64,000 nucleotides of DNA from contig JAAEZT010000001.1 in assembly GCA_018222765.1 (NCBI GenBank), forward strand, positions 83,462 to 147,461, given 5' to 3'. Made by a program: the position numbers and the translations under genes. Origin of the DNA: a bacterium. GTDB taxonomy: Bacteria > Verrucomicrobiota > Verrucomicrobiia > Verrucomicrobiales > Akkermansiaceae. The notes below the pieces were generated by a model. That model was not told the origin of the DNA. It did not search any database and saw only the letters and a program-made list of their open reading frames with translations. Every line of letters begins with the position of its first letter. The first letter of the stretch is position 1. Positions 27,980 through 37,759 of this stretch are shown piece by piece.

Positions 27980-29332
27980 TTAGAATTCACAATGACCCGG
28001 CGTGCGGGCAAAGGGAATGACGTCGCGGATATTCTGCATCCCGGTAACATACATCAGGAGACGCTCGAAGCCCGCGCCGAATCCGGCATGCGGAACGGTG
28101 CCGTACTTCCGCAAATCGAGATACCAGCCGTAGTCTTCCAAATCGAGACCGTCGGCGATCATGCGATCTTTAAGAAGGTCATGGCGTTCTTCGCGTTGCG
28201 CTCCGCCAATGATCTCCCCCACTCCGGGAACGAGAACATCCATCGCGGTCACCGTTTTGCCATCGTCATTGGCCCGCATGTAGAAGGGCTTAATCGATTT
28301 TGGGTAGTTGTAAACGGTGAGCGGGCCCTTCACTACTTCCTCGCAGAGATAGCGCTCGTGCTCGGACTGCAGGTTCACCCCCCACTCCACGGGATAGTCG
28401 AACTTCTTGCCCGACTTCAGCAACTGCTCGACAGCTTCGGTATAAGTCATGCGACCGAAGCCGCTTGAGGCGAGTTTTTCCAAACGAGGACGCAGCCCTT
28501 TATCAATGAACTTTTCAAAGATCGTGAGATCACCCTCGTTGTTTTCAAGAACATCATTTACGAGAAACTTTATGAAGTCCTCGGCGAGATCCATGTCGCC
28601 TTCGAGGTTACAAAAAGCCATCTCGGGCTCGATCATCCAAAACTCGGCCGCGTGTCGCGTGGTGTTGGAGTTCTCCGCGCGGAAGGTTGGGCCGAAGGTA
28701 TAGATGTTCGAGAGCGCACAAGCGAAGGTCTCACCTTCGAGCTGTCCACTCACGGTGAGGTACGATTTCTTCCCAAAGAAATCCTCCTCGGGCTTGCCGG
28801 TCGGATTCGTGGTGACCCGAAACATCTCACCCGCGCCCTCGCAATCACTCGCGGTGATGATGGGCGTGTGGACATAAGTAAAATCCCGTTCGTTGAAAAA
28901 TCGATGCACCGCATAAGCGAGGCGACTCCGCATCCGGAAGACCGCTCCGTAAAGATTTGTCCGTGGGCGCAAGTGGGCAATCGAGCGGAGAAACTCCGGC
29001 GAGTGACCTTTTTTCTGGAGCGGAAAATCTTCCGTCACCTCACCCAACAACGCGACCTCGGTCGCACGCACTTCCCAGCTCTGCCCTTTCCCCGGGCTCT
29101 CGACCAATTCCCCCACCACGCTCACCGAAGCACCGGTGTTCATTTTGGAAACCTGATCCGATCCCGGTATCCCGGCATCAATGATGACCTGAATCCCCTG
29201 GAGGCAAGAACCGTCATTCAATTCGACAAAAGAAAACTCCTTGGAATCCCGCCGGGTCCGGACCCAGCCACTGAGTTCGACTGAGCTCTCCGCAGATTCG
29301 CTGGAGAGAAGATGTTTCACGGACTTACGCAT
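27980..29332 (-). CDS. asnS: Asparaginyl-tRNA synthetase
   Basis: 450 aa, close to the usual 465. It has the N-terminal OB-fold anticodon-binding domain ([20 protein letters not shown], about 19-38) and the class II catalytic core: motif 1/2 region ([42 protein letters not shown]) and motif 3 ([15 protein letters not shown]). The Asn-specific GAGEMF segment separates it from AspRS. It charges tRNA-Asn with asparagine. An intact AsnS means direct Asn-tRNA formation, so Asp-AdT amidation is not required for Asn. Confidence 0.95.
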   Translation of the reverse strand: MRKSVKHLLSSESAESSVELSGWVRTRRDSKEFSFVELNDGSCLQGIQVIIDAGIPGSDQVSKMNTGASVSVVGELVESPGKGQSWEVRATEVALLGEVTEDFPLQKKGHSPEFLRSIAHLRPRTNLYGAVFRMRSRLAYAVHRFFNERDFTYVHTPIITASDCEGAGEMFRVTTNPTGKPEEDFFGKKSYLTVSGQLEGETFACALSNIYTFGPTFRAENSNTTRHAAEFWMIEPEMAFCNLEGDMDLAEDFIKFLVNDVLENNEGDLTIFEKFIDKGLRPRLEKLASSGFGRMTYTEAVEQLLKSGKKFDYPVEWGVNLQSEHERYLCEEVVKGPLTVYNYPKSIKPFYMRANDDGKTVTAMDVLVPGVGEIIGGAQREERHDLLKDRMIADGLDLEDYGWYLDLRKYGTVPHAGFGAGFERLLMYVTGMQNIRDVIPFARTPGHCEF

Positions 29333-29382
29333 GGCGTATTTGTAAGCCCTCCCCTCCGAGAATCGACCCGAAATTTAGGAAT

Positions 29383-29886
29383 TCACCAAAAGAAAATATC
29401 CACCACCAAAACAATCACCATTAAAACTCCAACAATGAGATTGATGAGCATTCCGGTGAGCGTTCCGACCACAGAACCCACTCCCGAAACCGCAGCGGGC
29501 TTGACCTCCTGATCCGCAAACCTCCATTCACAAACAAAGGACCCGATCAGCGGCCCCAGGATTAATCCAAGGGGCAAAAAGAACAGACCTAGCAATCCCC
29601 CGGCGAAGGCCCCGAAAGCTCCCCATTTCGTTCCGCCAAACCAGCGCGTCCCCATCGCCCCGCTGAAAAACTCGAGCGCCTGTGCCAGCGCGATCCCCAC
29701 TCCCAGAGTGACCAGCCCCCAGACTTCGACCCCGCCGGAATCCTCCAGCGCAAAGAAGGGCACGAAGGCCGCACCCAAGATAAAAAGATGCCCCGGCAGG
29801 AAAGGCACTATCGTCCCAACAAGCCCCACGATCACCAAACTGACCGTGGCAATCCATATCCCCCAATCCAGAATCCAATCCCACAT
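29383..29886 (-). CDS. DUF456 membrane protein
   Basis: About 167 aa from ATG 29886 (MWDWILDWG); an in-frame ATG 20 codons upstream is less likely because it adds a polar leader. Four or five hydrophobic segments with the DUF456 pattern: a first span with VGTIVPFLPG, GxxxGxxxAxxLEFFSGAMGTRWFGGTKWG and the glycine-rich GAFAGGLLGLFFLPLGLILGPLIGS region (about 94-118). Function unknown. It lies 50 bases upstream of asnS in the same direction and divergent to the DUF1080 gene. Confidence 0.8.
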   Translation of the reverse strand: MWDWILDWGIWIATVSLVIVGLVGTIVPFLPGHLFILGAAFVPFFALEDSGGVEVWGLVTLGVGIALAQALEFFSGAMGTRWFGGTKWGAFGAFAGGLLGLFFLPLGLILGPLIGSFVCEWRFADQEVKPAAVSGVGSVVGTLTGMLINLIVGVLMVIVLVVDIFFW

Positions 29887-30037
29887 CACCTTACTTACAT
29901 CAATTCCCAGTAGATTTCTTCTCGAAAGCTTAGAAAAATTTGTCATACAAAATAGCCGTGAAAAGAGAACTAATCACGCCATTCTGACAAAGCCGATTGA
30001 CGAATTTCGTAGAAAGGCTTCTTTCATTCACTACGAT

Positions 30038-32872
30038 ATGCACCGCCTTCTACTCATCACCAGCCTCATTACCGGCCTCCACGCCGCCGAACCCGACTTT
30101 ATCTTTAAAGACAAGCCCACTGACTGGAAAATGGCCGGCCCCGGTTCATTCGAAATCAAAGGTGACATCGCCACCGCAAAAGGAGGCATGGGACTCTGGT
30201 GGTACGGCAAAAAAGATTACTCCAACGCCTATTTCGAGTTGCAGTTCAAAACCACCGACGCAAAGCAGAATTCCGGCGTCTTCGTCCGCTTCCCCGATCC
30301 CGGCAATGACCCGTTGGTGGCGGTCAAGCAGGGATACGAAATCCAAATCTCTGGGACCGAGCCCGGAATCCAGTCGATTGGCTCGATCTACGAATCTCAG
30401 GCCGCCGTTGATGTCCGTGCTTTCGTGGGAGAATGGAATACCTACAAAATCATCACGGCCGGTGACCACATCTGCGTCATCCTCAACGACAAGATCGTCA
30501 ACATTTTCGAATGCCAACCCGGTCGTGGCGACCAAAGAGGCTATTTCGGGTTGCAGAATCACGACAACGGCTCGCCCGTGCAATTCCGCGGAGTCAAAGT
30601 GCAGGAGCTTTCCTCCGAATCTCTTTTAAAGGCCCTCGAAGAACTCAATATTCCCCGCGCCGCTCTCACAAGATACTGGAACATCCGCAAGCCCGTCGGC
30701 AAAAAGTGGTATCACTCCACCGATCACGGTCCGGCTTTCTTCCAGAGTTTCGGCGACTACTACGAAGGTACTTTCCGCCGGGAAAGCGCCATCAAAGGCC
30801 TCGCCCTCTCCTATTCCGCCAACCCCGATCGCAAGGCTCTCTTCAATACCGAGACTCTCGCGCTCATCTCGTCGACCGACGGCGGCATCTCCCTTGACAA
30901 TACCCCCTGGGGTGGAGGCCACGGAAAAGTCAACCAGTTCAAGAATAAGGATAACTACCTCTTCAACACCTCATCGGGTCCCGTTTGGGCTGACGCCAGT
31001 GGCTCATTCGAAGACAACCGTACTATCAAGGGATTCGGAAACTTCGATCACCTCAAGTTCAACGGATACTTCCGCAACGGCTCAGATATCATCCTCGACT
31101 ACGACGTACACGGCACCCGTATTCTTGATCTCATCAATGAGAACAGCCATGGCATCAGCCGATTCTTCGAGGTCACAGCCCACGACAAGCCTCTCAAGGT
31201 TCGCTTGAGCAACAACTCCAGCCACAAAGGATTCAGCATCAAGGTCGCGGGTCAGGGAGCCGCTCTGAAAAACGAGAACGGAGCCTACTTCCTCACCCTC
31301 GCCCCCTCGAAAAACACCAGCCTCGTGTCGCTGAACTACACCACCAATGGCGCGGCCAAGGCGCCGACGCCACAGGCCCTCTCCCCCATGACTTACAGCG
31401 GCAAAGGGATTTCACCCGAGAGCTTCACATACGACCTCAAGCCCGCCGAAGGCAAGGCCGCTTGGCTCGTCGATGACATTCCCCTTCCAAAAATTCTTCT
31501 CGAGTCTCCCTACCACTGTAAGGTTCGCATGAGTGATGTTGACTTCTTCTCCGACGGAGATCGCGCACTTCTCAGCACCTGGGATGGTGACATTTGGCTC
31601 GCCTCGGGATTGAAGGAATTTAAGAAAATTACCTGGAAACGTTACGCCACCGGATTCTTCGAACCTCTCGGTCTTCGCATCGTGAAGGACATTCCCTATG
31701 TCGCCGGACGTGATGCCATCTGGAAGCTCTCCGATGTCAACAAAGACGGCGAAGCCGACAAGTTCGAGATCTTCAACAACGACGTTCTCCTTACCACAAA
31801 CTTCCACGAATTCCAGTTCGGACTCGAAACCGACGCCGATGGAAATTTCTACTTCGCTAAGGGCTGCCCTGTCCGCCCCGGCGGTCGCGGATTTGACCGG
31901 ATCCTCCCACACAACGGAGCCTTCGTCAAAGTCTCTGCCGACGGTGAATACCTCGAAGTCATCGGAACCGGACTCCGCGCACCGGGTGGAATCGCCATCG
32001 GACCCAATGGTGAAATTACCACCGGTGAGAACGAAGGAACCTGGCAGCCTTGTTGTAAGCTCAACTACTACGAGCCATCACGCGGCAAACCCTTCTTCGG
32101 AGTGGAAAATGCCCGTCACGATAATAAGTCCCCCTTCACCGAGCCACTCTGCTACCTTCCAATGTCAGTCGACAACTCGGGCGGTGGTCAGATCTGGGTT
32201 CCCGAGCATGCCAAGATTGGCATCAAGTCCGGCGAACTCATCCACCTGTCTTACGGCAAGTCCGCGATCTACCACGTCCTGCGCGAAAAGGTCGAAGACG
32301 GATTCTACCAGGGCGGTGTCGTGAAGCTCCCTGTCAAGCTGGCCTCCTCGGCACAGCGCGCGGTTTTCCACCCCGATGGCTCGATGTATGTTGCTGGATT
32401 CCGCGGATGGCAGACCAATGCCGCCAGGGAAGCTGGCTTCCAGCGCATCCGTCGCAACGACAGCGTCGCCAACCCTCTCCCATCTGGCATGAAAGTGACC
32501 AAGGACGGAGTAGCCCTCCGCTTTGACGTGGAACTCGACGACGAACTCGCCACCGATCCAAGCTCTTTCACCGTGAAGCGCTGGAAGTATATCCGCAGTG
32601 TTCAGTATGGCTCCGGTCAGTTCTCAGTGGACCATCCCGATCTCGAAGCGGAAAAGAAAGCCGCCGTCAAGGAATCCAAGGGCCATCGCAAGCATGATAA
32701 CGTCAAGGTCCTCGCGGCCAAGCTCCTCGATGACAAGAAGACCATTCTTCTCAAGCTGGATGGGCACAAGCCAGCCCAGCAGGTCAAACTTGACTACGAT
32801 CTCGAGTCAGCTGACGGCGACGAACTCATCGGCAATATCCACAGCACCATTCACAAAGTGCCCGCCAAATAA
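30038..32872 (+). CDS. Secreted DUF1080 (3-keto-disaccharide hydrolase-like) and beta-propeller multidomain protein
   Basis: 944 aa from ATG 30038, giving a clean signal peptide (MHRLLLITSLITGLHA). The frame is open further upstream without coding character. Residues about 20-195 are a DUF1080/LamG-like sandwich (GGMGLWWYGKKDYSNAYFE, SGVFVRFPDP). About 220-420 resembles DUF6797 (DHGPAFFQSFGDYYEG). About 490-800 is a propeller of the PVC 'membrane-bound dehydrogenase' type (EPLGLRIVKDIPYVAGRD, DVNKDGEADKFE), and the last part is an Ig-like tail shared with the protein at 19095-20528. A pentahaem cytochrome follows 93 bases on, so I infer a periplasmic oxidation of a sugar-like substrate coupled to cytochrome c. 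The substrate is not evident. Confidence 0.8.
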   Translation: MHRLLLITSLITGLHAAEPDFIFKDKPTDWKMAGPGSFEIKGDIATAKGGMGLWWYGKKDYSNAYFELQFKTTDAKQNSGVFVRFPDPGNDPLVAVKQGYEIQISGTEPGIQSIGSIYESQAAVDVRAFVGEWNTYKIITAGDHICVILNDKIVNIFECQPGRGDQRGYFGLQNHDNGSPVQFRGVKVQELSSESLLKALEELNIPRAALTRYWNIRKPVGKKWYHSTDHGPAFFQSFGDYYEGTFRRESAIKGLALSYSANPDRKALFNTETLALISSTDGGISLDNTPWGGGHGKVNQFKNKDNYLFNTSSGPVWADASGSFEDNRTIKGFGNFDHLKFNGYFRNGSDIILDYDVHGTRILDLINENSHGISRFFEVTAHDKPLKVRLSNNSSHKGFSIKVAGQGAALKNENGAYFLTLAPSKNTSLVSLNYTTNGAAKAPTPQALSPMTYSGKGISPESFTYDLKPAEGKAAWLVDDIPLPKILLESPYHCKVRMSDVDFFSDGDRALLSTWDGDIWLASGLKEFKKITWKRYATGFFEPLGLRIVKDIPYVAGRDAIWKLSDVNKDGEADKFEIFNNDVLLTTNFHEFQFGLETDADGNFYFAKGCPVRPGGRGFDRILPHNGAFVKVSADGEYLEVIGTGLRAPGGIAIGPNGEITTGENEGTWQPCCKLNYYEPSRGKPFFGVENARHDNKSPFTEPLCYLPMSVDNSGGGQIWVPEHAKIGIKSGELIHLSYGKSAIYHVLREKVEDGFYQGGVVKLPVKLASSAQRAVFHPDGSMYVAGFRGWQTNAAREAGFQRIRRNDSVANPLPSGMKVTKDGVALRFDVELDDELATDPSSFTVKRWKYIRSVQYGSGQFSVDHPDLEAEKKAAVKESKGHRKHDNVKVLAAKLLDDKKTILLKLDGHKPAQQVKLDYDLESADGDELIGNIHSTIHKVPAK

Positions 32873-32891
32873 TCGCCGGAATTTTCATCAA

Positions 32892-32924
32892 AGCGTCTCC
32901 GGCACTCCCCGGAGGCGCTTTTTT
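32892..32924 (+). terminator. Intrinsic terminator after the DUF1080 gene
   Basis: AGCGTCTCCGG (32892-32902), loop CACTCC, then CCGGAGGCGCT (32909-32919), an 11-bp stem with one G-U pair, followed by a run of six T. It separates the DUF1080 gene from the cytochrome gene, so the latter may be a weaker readthrough product or have its own promoter. Confidence 0.9.
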
Positions 32925-32965
32925 CTTCTTTCGCCATCATGGCGTAACTCCTAAAAGTCACTTCA

Positions 32966-34918
32966 ATGAGATTCATTTCACTCATCGCTCTTTCCTGCTT
33001 CATCGCATCTGCCAATGCTACCATCACCGCGACCTTTAGCTCGGGAGGCAAATCGGTCACAAAGCAAATACGCATGCCCGCCTTGAGAGTAGAAGCCGGA
33101 GAATCTCCCGCCGCCGGACTCGCGCCTGGAGCGTTCACAGTCGACTTGAAAGGAACTCTCACCATCCCCAAGCGCTACCGCGTTTATTTTTCATACGATA
33201 TCGAGGGCACGGCCACCATGAAAGTGAATGGCGAAGATCTCCCCTTCACCGACGGAAAGTCCGAGCGCCTCCGACTCAATCCGGGCGAAGTGCCCATCGA
33301 GGTTCACTACAAATCTCCCGACAATGGCGCGGGTTCATTCCGGCTTCATTGGGAAGAGCGCAAAGAGTTCCCGCGTGAGCCCGTGTCCTCCACCGTCTTC
33401 ATCAAGAGCGATTCTGAAATCAATGCCGCCCACCTTTTCGCCAATCACAATTGCGCCCAGTGCCACGACACCGGAGACCTCGGAGCCCATGCCATGCCCG
33501 AGCTAAAATACGCCGGCCCCAACCTCACCGGCATCGGCGACCGCACCACCGAAGCCTGGCTCACCCGCTGGATCGCCCAACCCGACAAACTCAAGCCCTC
33601 GACAAGCATGCCCGCCATGGTCGATCACACTAAACCCGAGGGTGCCCAGGCCGCCGCCGACCTCGGAGCCTACCTCGCCTCACTCAACACCGGCGCCACC
33701 TCCCCCGCTCCCGACCAATCCCTCGCACAAACCGGAGGCGCTCACTTTCACAAACTCGGTTGCGCCGCCTGCCACACCAAGCCTTCCGCCGACGAACCCG
33801 ACTTTGATCACAAACGCATCCCGCTCAACAACGTCGCCACCAAATTCAAAGGCGGCAGCTTGATTTCCTTCCTCAAAAATCCCCAGCAGCATCACGAAGC
33901 AATCAAGATGCCCAACTTCCGACTCAACGACGAAGAAGCCAAATCACTCGCCGCTTACCTCACCAAGGAATCCACCGGAAACCACACCCCCGATCCCTCG
34001 GAATTCCCTCCCGGCGATGCCGCCCGCGGAAAAGAACTGTCCGCCTCTCTCAATTGCGCGGCCTGTCACGAAGGACTCGAAAAAGCCACCACCAGCGCGC
34101 CCAAGCTCGCCGACTTCAAGGATTGGAACACCAAGGGCTGCCTCGGCCCCGATGAAAAACGCGGCAAGGCTCCCCGCCTCAATCTCACTGCCGAAGAAAA
34201 AGCCGCCCTCACGCCCAAAGTCGTTCCTGAGTTGAAATTCGACACTCTTGAAGCCTACGCCACCCGTCAGGTTGAAAGCCTGCGCTGCGCTTCCTGCCAC
34301 ACCCACGACGGCAAGGCCGATCTCCTCACGGCCGTTCACGGCGAAACCAAATCCCTCATCGCCCACATCGAGGGGCACGACGAGAGACTCGACCAATCCC
34401 GCCCGCCCCTCACGCACATGGGGGCCATGCTCAACACGCCCTTCTTCGAAAGCATGCTCCTGGGCACTGCCAACCCGCGCCCCCGCCCATGGCTTGAAAT
34501 GCGCATGCCCGCCTTTCCTCTCCATGCCAAGGATCTCGCCGCCGGATTGGCCCGCCAACATGGTCTGGGCAAGGCCGAACCCGGCAAAGAAAAACCCGCC
34601 GCTGATCAAGTGAAGCTCGGAGAGCAACTCGTAGCAATGACCGGCTACGCCTGTGTCACCTGCCACGCCCAGAATGACAAACCCGCCCTCGCCGCCTTCG
34701 AAGTCCAGGGCATCAACTTTGGCGAGGTCCACAAGCGCCTTCGCCCCGACTACTATCACCAGTGGATGTTCAATCCCGCCCGCATGGTCCCTAACACCAA
34801 GATGCCACGCTACACCAACCCGGATGACGGCACCGGTCTCCGCACCGACCTCCTAGAAGGCGACGCGCAGAAACAATTCGAAGCAATCCGCGCTTACCTC
34901 CAGTCGCTGCAAAAATAA
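32966..34918 (+). CDS. Secreted pentahaem c-type cytochrome with PA14-like N-terminal domain
   Basis: 650 aa. A signal peptide (MRFISLIALSCFIASANA) is followed by a PA14-like carbohydrate-binding sandwich (about 20-135: YRVYFSYDIEGTATMKVNGEDL). Five CXXCH haem-binding motifs follow: CAQCH (near 163), CAACH twice, CASCH and CVTCH, each in a small class I cytochrome c module, several with a distal Met (for example AMPEL, KMPNFRL, RMPAF, KMPRY). It would be a periplasmic electron acceptor for the preceding propeller protein, a pairing common in PVC bacteria. The PA14-like domain suggests glycan contact. The order of reduction and the terminal acceptor cannot be read from sequence. Confidence 0.85.
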   Translation: MRFISLIALSCFIASANATITATFSSGGKSVTKQIRMPALRVEAGESPAAGLAPGAFTVDLKGTLTIPKRYRVYFSYDIEGTATMKVNGEDLPFTDGKSERLRLNPGEVPIEVHYKSPDNGAGSFRLHWEERKEFPREPVSSTVFIKSDSEINAAHLFANHNCAQCHDTGDLGAHAMPELKYAGPNLTGIGDRTTEAWLTRWIAQPDKLKPSTSMPAMVDHTKPEGAQAAADLGAYLASLNTGATSPAPDQSLAQTGGAHFHKLGCAACHTKPSADEPDFDHKRIPLNNVATKFKGGSLISFLKNPQQHHEAIKMPNFRLNDEEAKSLAAYLTKESTGNHTPDPSEFPPGDAARGKELSASLNCAACHEGLEKATTSAPKLADFKDWNTKGCLGPDEKRGKAPRLNLTAEEKAALTPKVVPELKFDTLEAYATRQVESLRCASCHTHDGKADLLTAVHGETKSLIAHIEGHDERLDQSRPPLTHMGAMLNTPFFESMLLGTANPRPRPWLEMRMPAFPLHAKDLAAGLARQHGLGKAEPGKEKPAADQVKLGEQLVAMTGYACVTCHAQNDKPALAAFEVQGINFGEVHKRLRPDYYHQWMFNPARMVPNTKMPRYTNPDDGTGLRTDLLEGDAQKQFEAIRAYLQSLQK

Positions 34919-34921
34919 GCC

Positions 34922-35212
34922 TTAGCGGCCGAGGATTTTCTCCAACACCGCGAGATAGTCCTTAAAAGCCTCCCGCCCCGCTTTTGTCAGCCCATAGAAA
35001 GTTTGCGGCCTCCCGACCCCGTCGATTTTCTCCGACTGGAGATACCCCGCATTTTCCAGCGTCCGAAGATGCGTGATGAGATTCCCATCACTCATCTTCA
35101 ACTCCCCCTTCAAATCCTGAAAAGCCCACCGCTCAGCCCGCGAAGCCAGCAGGGACATGATTCCCAGCCGCGCTTTCTCGTGAATGAGCTTATCGAGTTT
35201 CGAGAGATCCAT
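34922..35212 (-). CDS. Small winged-helix transcriptional regulator (HTH_34/MarR-like)
   Basis: 96 aa, essentially one winged-helix domain: MSLLASRAERWAFQDLKGEL, recognition helix SDGNLITHLRTLENAGYL, and wing (KIDGVGRPQTFYGLT). It matches the stand-alone HTH_34 family (PF13601). Its start codon overlaps the stop of the upstream membrane-protein gene by one base (TGATG), so the two are translationally coupled and probably function together, the regulator likely responding to or controlling the membrane protein. Confidence 0.85.
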   Translation of the reverse strand: MDLSKLDKLIHEKARLGIMSLLASRAERWAFQDLKGELKMSDGNLITHLRTLENAGYLQSEKIDGVGRPQTFYGLTKAGREAFKDYLAVLEKILGR

Positions 35213-35811
35213 CAGGAACGGTCCTTTTTAGAAACAGTGACGAGCGCACCATAAATCAAGTGAAAGCCCCCAAAGGTCACTCCCATAATTCTATTATCCA
35301 AGAGCGAGATTCCCGTCATGGGAAAAAGTGCGACAAAGATTCCCATCACCACAAAGGCCGCACCGAGATTCCAAATGGATCGGGGAGAAAAGCTTCCAGT
35401 GCTCATTAAAGCAAGGCCATAGCAAGACATCCAAACCGCAGGAATATAGGAATACAACTTGGCTTCCACCAAAACCTGTCCGCCAACAAACCCAACCACC
35501 AAAGGAGGCACGATCGCGCGACAGGCCGCCTTCAATCCGGGTGAGAAGAGCGGCTTCTTTTCCCTCTGCGACTTCCTCACGATCAGGACGGTATTAAAAA
35601 TCACCACTAAACCCAAAACGACATACCAGATCTGATGCCAACGAAGATTCAACGAATGCTCCATCTTAACTGCGCCCCAAAAGCCCATCAGCAAGGCCAA
35701 CACCCCCGCAAATAAAGCCGTCGGACCGGAGATCGCCCGATAAACCGTAGCCCGCTCCATCAGCGATCGAATCACCTCCAGATTCTCCGCCGCCTTGTCC
35801 TTCTCGTTCAT
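35212..35811 (-). CDS. Membrane protein coupled to the HTH_34 regulator
   Basis: 199 aa with about five hydrophobic segments (27-48, 56-76, 102-122, 128-145 and 150-168) after a short charged N-terminus (MNEKDKAAENLEVIRSLMERA). I do not recognise a named family. Pairs of a small winged-helix protein and a membrane protein of this size are common in Verrucomicrobia and Acidobacteria and are of unknown role. It is divergent from rpsB, with about 195 bases between. Confidence 0.7.
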   Translation of the reverse strand: MNEKDKAAENLEVIRSLMERATVYRAISGPTALFAGVLALLMGFWGAVKMEHSLNLRWHQIWYVVLGLVVIFNTVLIVRKSQREKKPLFSPGLKAACRAIVPPLVVGFVGGQVLVEAKLYSYIPAVWMSCYGLALMSTGSFSPRSIWNLGAAFVVMGIFVALFPMTGISLLDNRIMGVTFGGFHLIYGALVTVSKKDRS

Positions 35812-35928
35812 ATTCGCGAAACTAGCTTACTTTGCGCGCCAAAGCCAATCTGAAGCGCGAAAACCCTTGCCATCAGGGTCATTTCCTCGTAACTCCCTCG
35901 CCCCTTCCCCTGCTGCCGTCTCAACAAC

Positions 35929-35964
35929 GAGGAATTTTGGAAAGGGTCCATGCGGCAATTCCTC
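35929..35964 (+). promoter_or_regulatory. Leader hairpin before rpsB, candidate uS2 autoregulatory element
   Basis: GAGGAATT (35929-35936) pairs perfectly with AATTCCTC (35957-35964), enclosing an inner TGGA/TCCA helix. There is no T-run, so it is not a terminator. It lies 25 bases before the GGAGG ribosome-binding site (35990-35994) of rpsB, the position where r-protein leaders act. Regulatory function is inferred. Confidence 0.45.
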
Positions 35965-36006
35965 ACCCACAGCGCCTTCGTGCTTTAACGGAGGACCAAA
36001 AATACA

Positions 36007-36690
36007 ATGATTAACGAACTCGTAAAAGAGCTGGTCGAGGCTGGAGTCCACTACGGACACCAAACCAAGAAATGGAACCCAAAGATGAAGCCTTACCTCA
36101 TGAAGGACAAAGGCGGAATTTACATCATCGATGTCGAACAGACCGTCCAGTGTCTCGACAAAGCATCCGACTTCCTCTCGAAGCTCGCCAGCAAGAACAA
36201 GAAAATCCTTTTCGTCGGCTGCAAACGCCAGGCCCAGGACGCCGTCCGTGAAGCCGCTACTGCAACCGGGCAATACTACGTCAACTACCGTTGGCTCGGT
36301 GGCACCCTGACCAATCTCGCCACAATCCGGAATTCGGTGAAGCGCCTCAAGTATCTTGAGGACATCGAAAAGGCTCCCGAATACAAGGCCATGTCTAAGA
36401 AGGAACTCTCCGCTCTTGGTCGTGAGAAGGACAAGCTCCACCGCAACCTCAACGGTGTGCGTGACATGGAGAAGCAGCCGGATGCCGTCGTCATCGTCGA
36501 CACCGCCCGTGAGTCCATCGCCGTCGCGGAAGCCCGTCGTCTCAAGATTCCCATCATCGGAATCGTCGACACCAACGGAGACCCCACCAAGATCGACTAC
36601 CCCATCCCGGGCAACGACGACGCCATGCGCTCAATCCGCATCGTCCTCCAGAACCTTGTTGACGGAATTGCCGTGGGAGCCAAGAGCTAA
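36007..36690 (+). CDS. rpsB: 30S ribosomal protein uS2
   Basis: 227 aa. Typical S2 motifs: [61 protein letters not shown], and the C-terminal [27 protein letters not shown] Shine-Dalgarno lies 12 bases upstream, preceded by the leader hairpin. It assembles late onto the 30S platform with bS1. tsf follows after 38 bases, the classical rpsB-tsf pair, and a strong terminator after tsf closes the operon; pyrH and frr are not attached. Confidence 0.97.
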   Translation: MINELVKELVEAGVHYGHQTKKWNPKMKPYLMKDKGGIYIIDVEQTVQCLDKASDFLSKLASKNKKILFVGCKRQAQDAVREAATATGQYYVNYRWLGGTLTNLATIRNSVKRLKYLEDIEKAPEYKAMSKKELSALGREKDKLHRNLNGVRDMEKQPDAVVIVDTARESIAVAEARRLKIPIIGIVDTNGDPTKIDYPIPGNDDAMRSIRIVLQNLVDGIAVGAKS

Positions 36691-36728
36691 TTACTCACTC
36701 TAAGAACCATCTTTACTTCTAAAGACTC

Positions 36729-37595
36729 ATGATCACCGCATCTCTCGTAAAAGAGCTCCGTGAACAAACCGGAGCAGGCATGATGGAGTGTAAAAACGCA
36801 CTCAAGGAAACCGAAGGCGACATCGACGCAGCCATCAAGTATCTCCGCGAACGTGGAGACCTCAAGGCTGCCAAGAAAGCCGACCGCGCTGCCAAAGAGG
36901 GCGTCGTGGCTGCTCAAATCTCCGAGGACGGCAAGTCCGGCATTCTCGTGGAAGTGAACTGCGAAACCGACTTCGTGGCCCGCAACGAAAACTTCCAGGC
37001 ATTTGTCGATGAAGTTGCCTCGACGGTAGCCACCAGCGACGCCCAGGATCTCGAGGCTGCTATGGCCCTCCCCAAAGGAGACCAGACCCTCGAAGGATAC
37101 ATCAAAACCAAAGTTCTTGAACTTGGTGAGAACCTTCAGTTCCGCCGCTTCGAACGCCTCAACGTCTCCGGTGAAGGAGCCGTTGCCTCCTACATTCACC
37201 TCGGCGGAAAAGTAGGCGTTCTCATCGCCGTCAATGCCGAGAAAGCTGAATCAGCTTCGAATGATGCCTTCCGCAACCTCGTCAAGGACCTCACTCTTCA
37301 CATCGCCGCTTCCGCTCCTGCCGGACTCGGGCGCGAGGACATCCCGGCCGACCTCGTCGAAGCCGAGAAGGACATCTTCCGCAAACAGATGGAAGGACAG
37401 AACAAGCCGGCTGACATTCTCGAAAAGATCATCAGCGGAAAGCTTGGCAAGTTCTACTCCGAGCACTGCCTCCTCGAGCAAGGTTTCGTCAAGGACCCCG
37501 ACACCACCATTCAGGGTCTCCTCGAAGCACAGGGCAAAGAAGTCGACGACACCCTCGCCATCGACCGCTTCGTCCGCTTCCAGCTCGGCGAATAA
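36729..37595 (+). CDS. tsf: Elongation factor Ts
   Basis: 288 aa. The N-terminal UBA-like module (LVKELREQTGAGMMECKNAL) and the conserved TDFVARNENFQAF segment, which contacts EF-Tu and expels Mg2+/GDP, are both present. Two core subdomains follow, and the C-terminus ends without an extra module. It is the nucleotide-exchange factor for EF-Tu. Its place after rpsB is universal. Confidence 0.97.
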   Translation: MITASLVKELREQTGAGMMECKNALKETEGDIDAAIKYLRERGDLKAAKKADRAAKEGVVAAQISEDGKSGILVEVNCETDFVARNENFQAFVDEVASTVATSDAQDLEAAMALPKGDQTLEGYIKTKVLELGENLQFRRFERLNVSGEGAVASYIHLGGKVGVLIAVNAEKAESASNDAFRNLVKDLTLHIAASAPAGLGREDIPADLVEAEKDIFRKQMEGQNKPADILEKIISGKLGKFYSEHCLLEQGFVKDPDTTIQGLLEAQGKEVDDTLAIDRFVRFQLGE

Positions 37596-37619
37596 TCCTT
37601 TCGCGATAAAAATCATCAA

Positions 37620-37651
37620 CCGGTCGTCTCCCGAAGACGGCCGGTTTTTTT
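37620..37651 (+). terminator. Intrinsic terminator after rpsB-tsf
   Basis: CCGGTCGTCT (37620-37629), loop CCCGA, AGACGGCCGG (37635-37644), a 10-bp stem with one U-G pair, followed by seven T. Confidence 0.92.
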
Positions 37652-37710
37652 GTATCCGTCGCCGTGAAGATCGCCGAAAATTTTACTTTTGATACTGGGC
37701 CCCGCCCACC

Positions 37711-37744
37711 GATCATATTTTTGGATCGCTGAATAAGTATGATC
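37711..37744. repeat. Inverted repeat upstream of the di-haem peroxidase gene
   Basis: GATCATA (37711-37717) and TATGATC (37738-37744) form a perfect 7-bp dyad with a 20-base spacer, ending 15 bases before the GTG start at 37760. It may be an operator, but a dyad of this size can arise by chance. Confidence 0.35.
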
Positions 37745-37759
37745 AGGTAGTCTTCCGCC

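Noticed and set aside
28652-29284. Plus-strand open frame opposite asnS
   Set aside because: Antisense to conserved synthetase motifs.
29708-30037. N-terminal extension of the DUF1080 protein
   Set aside because: The frame is open but overlaps the DUF456 gene on the other strand, and a signal peptide starts at 30038.
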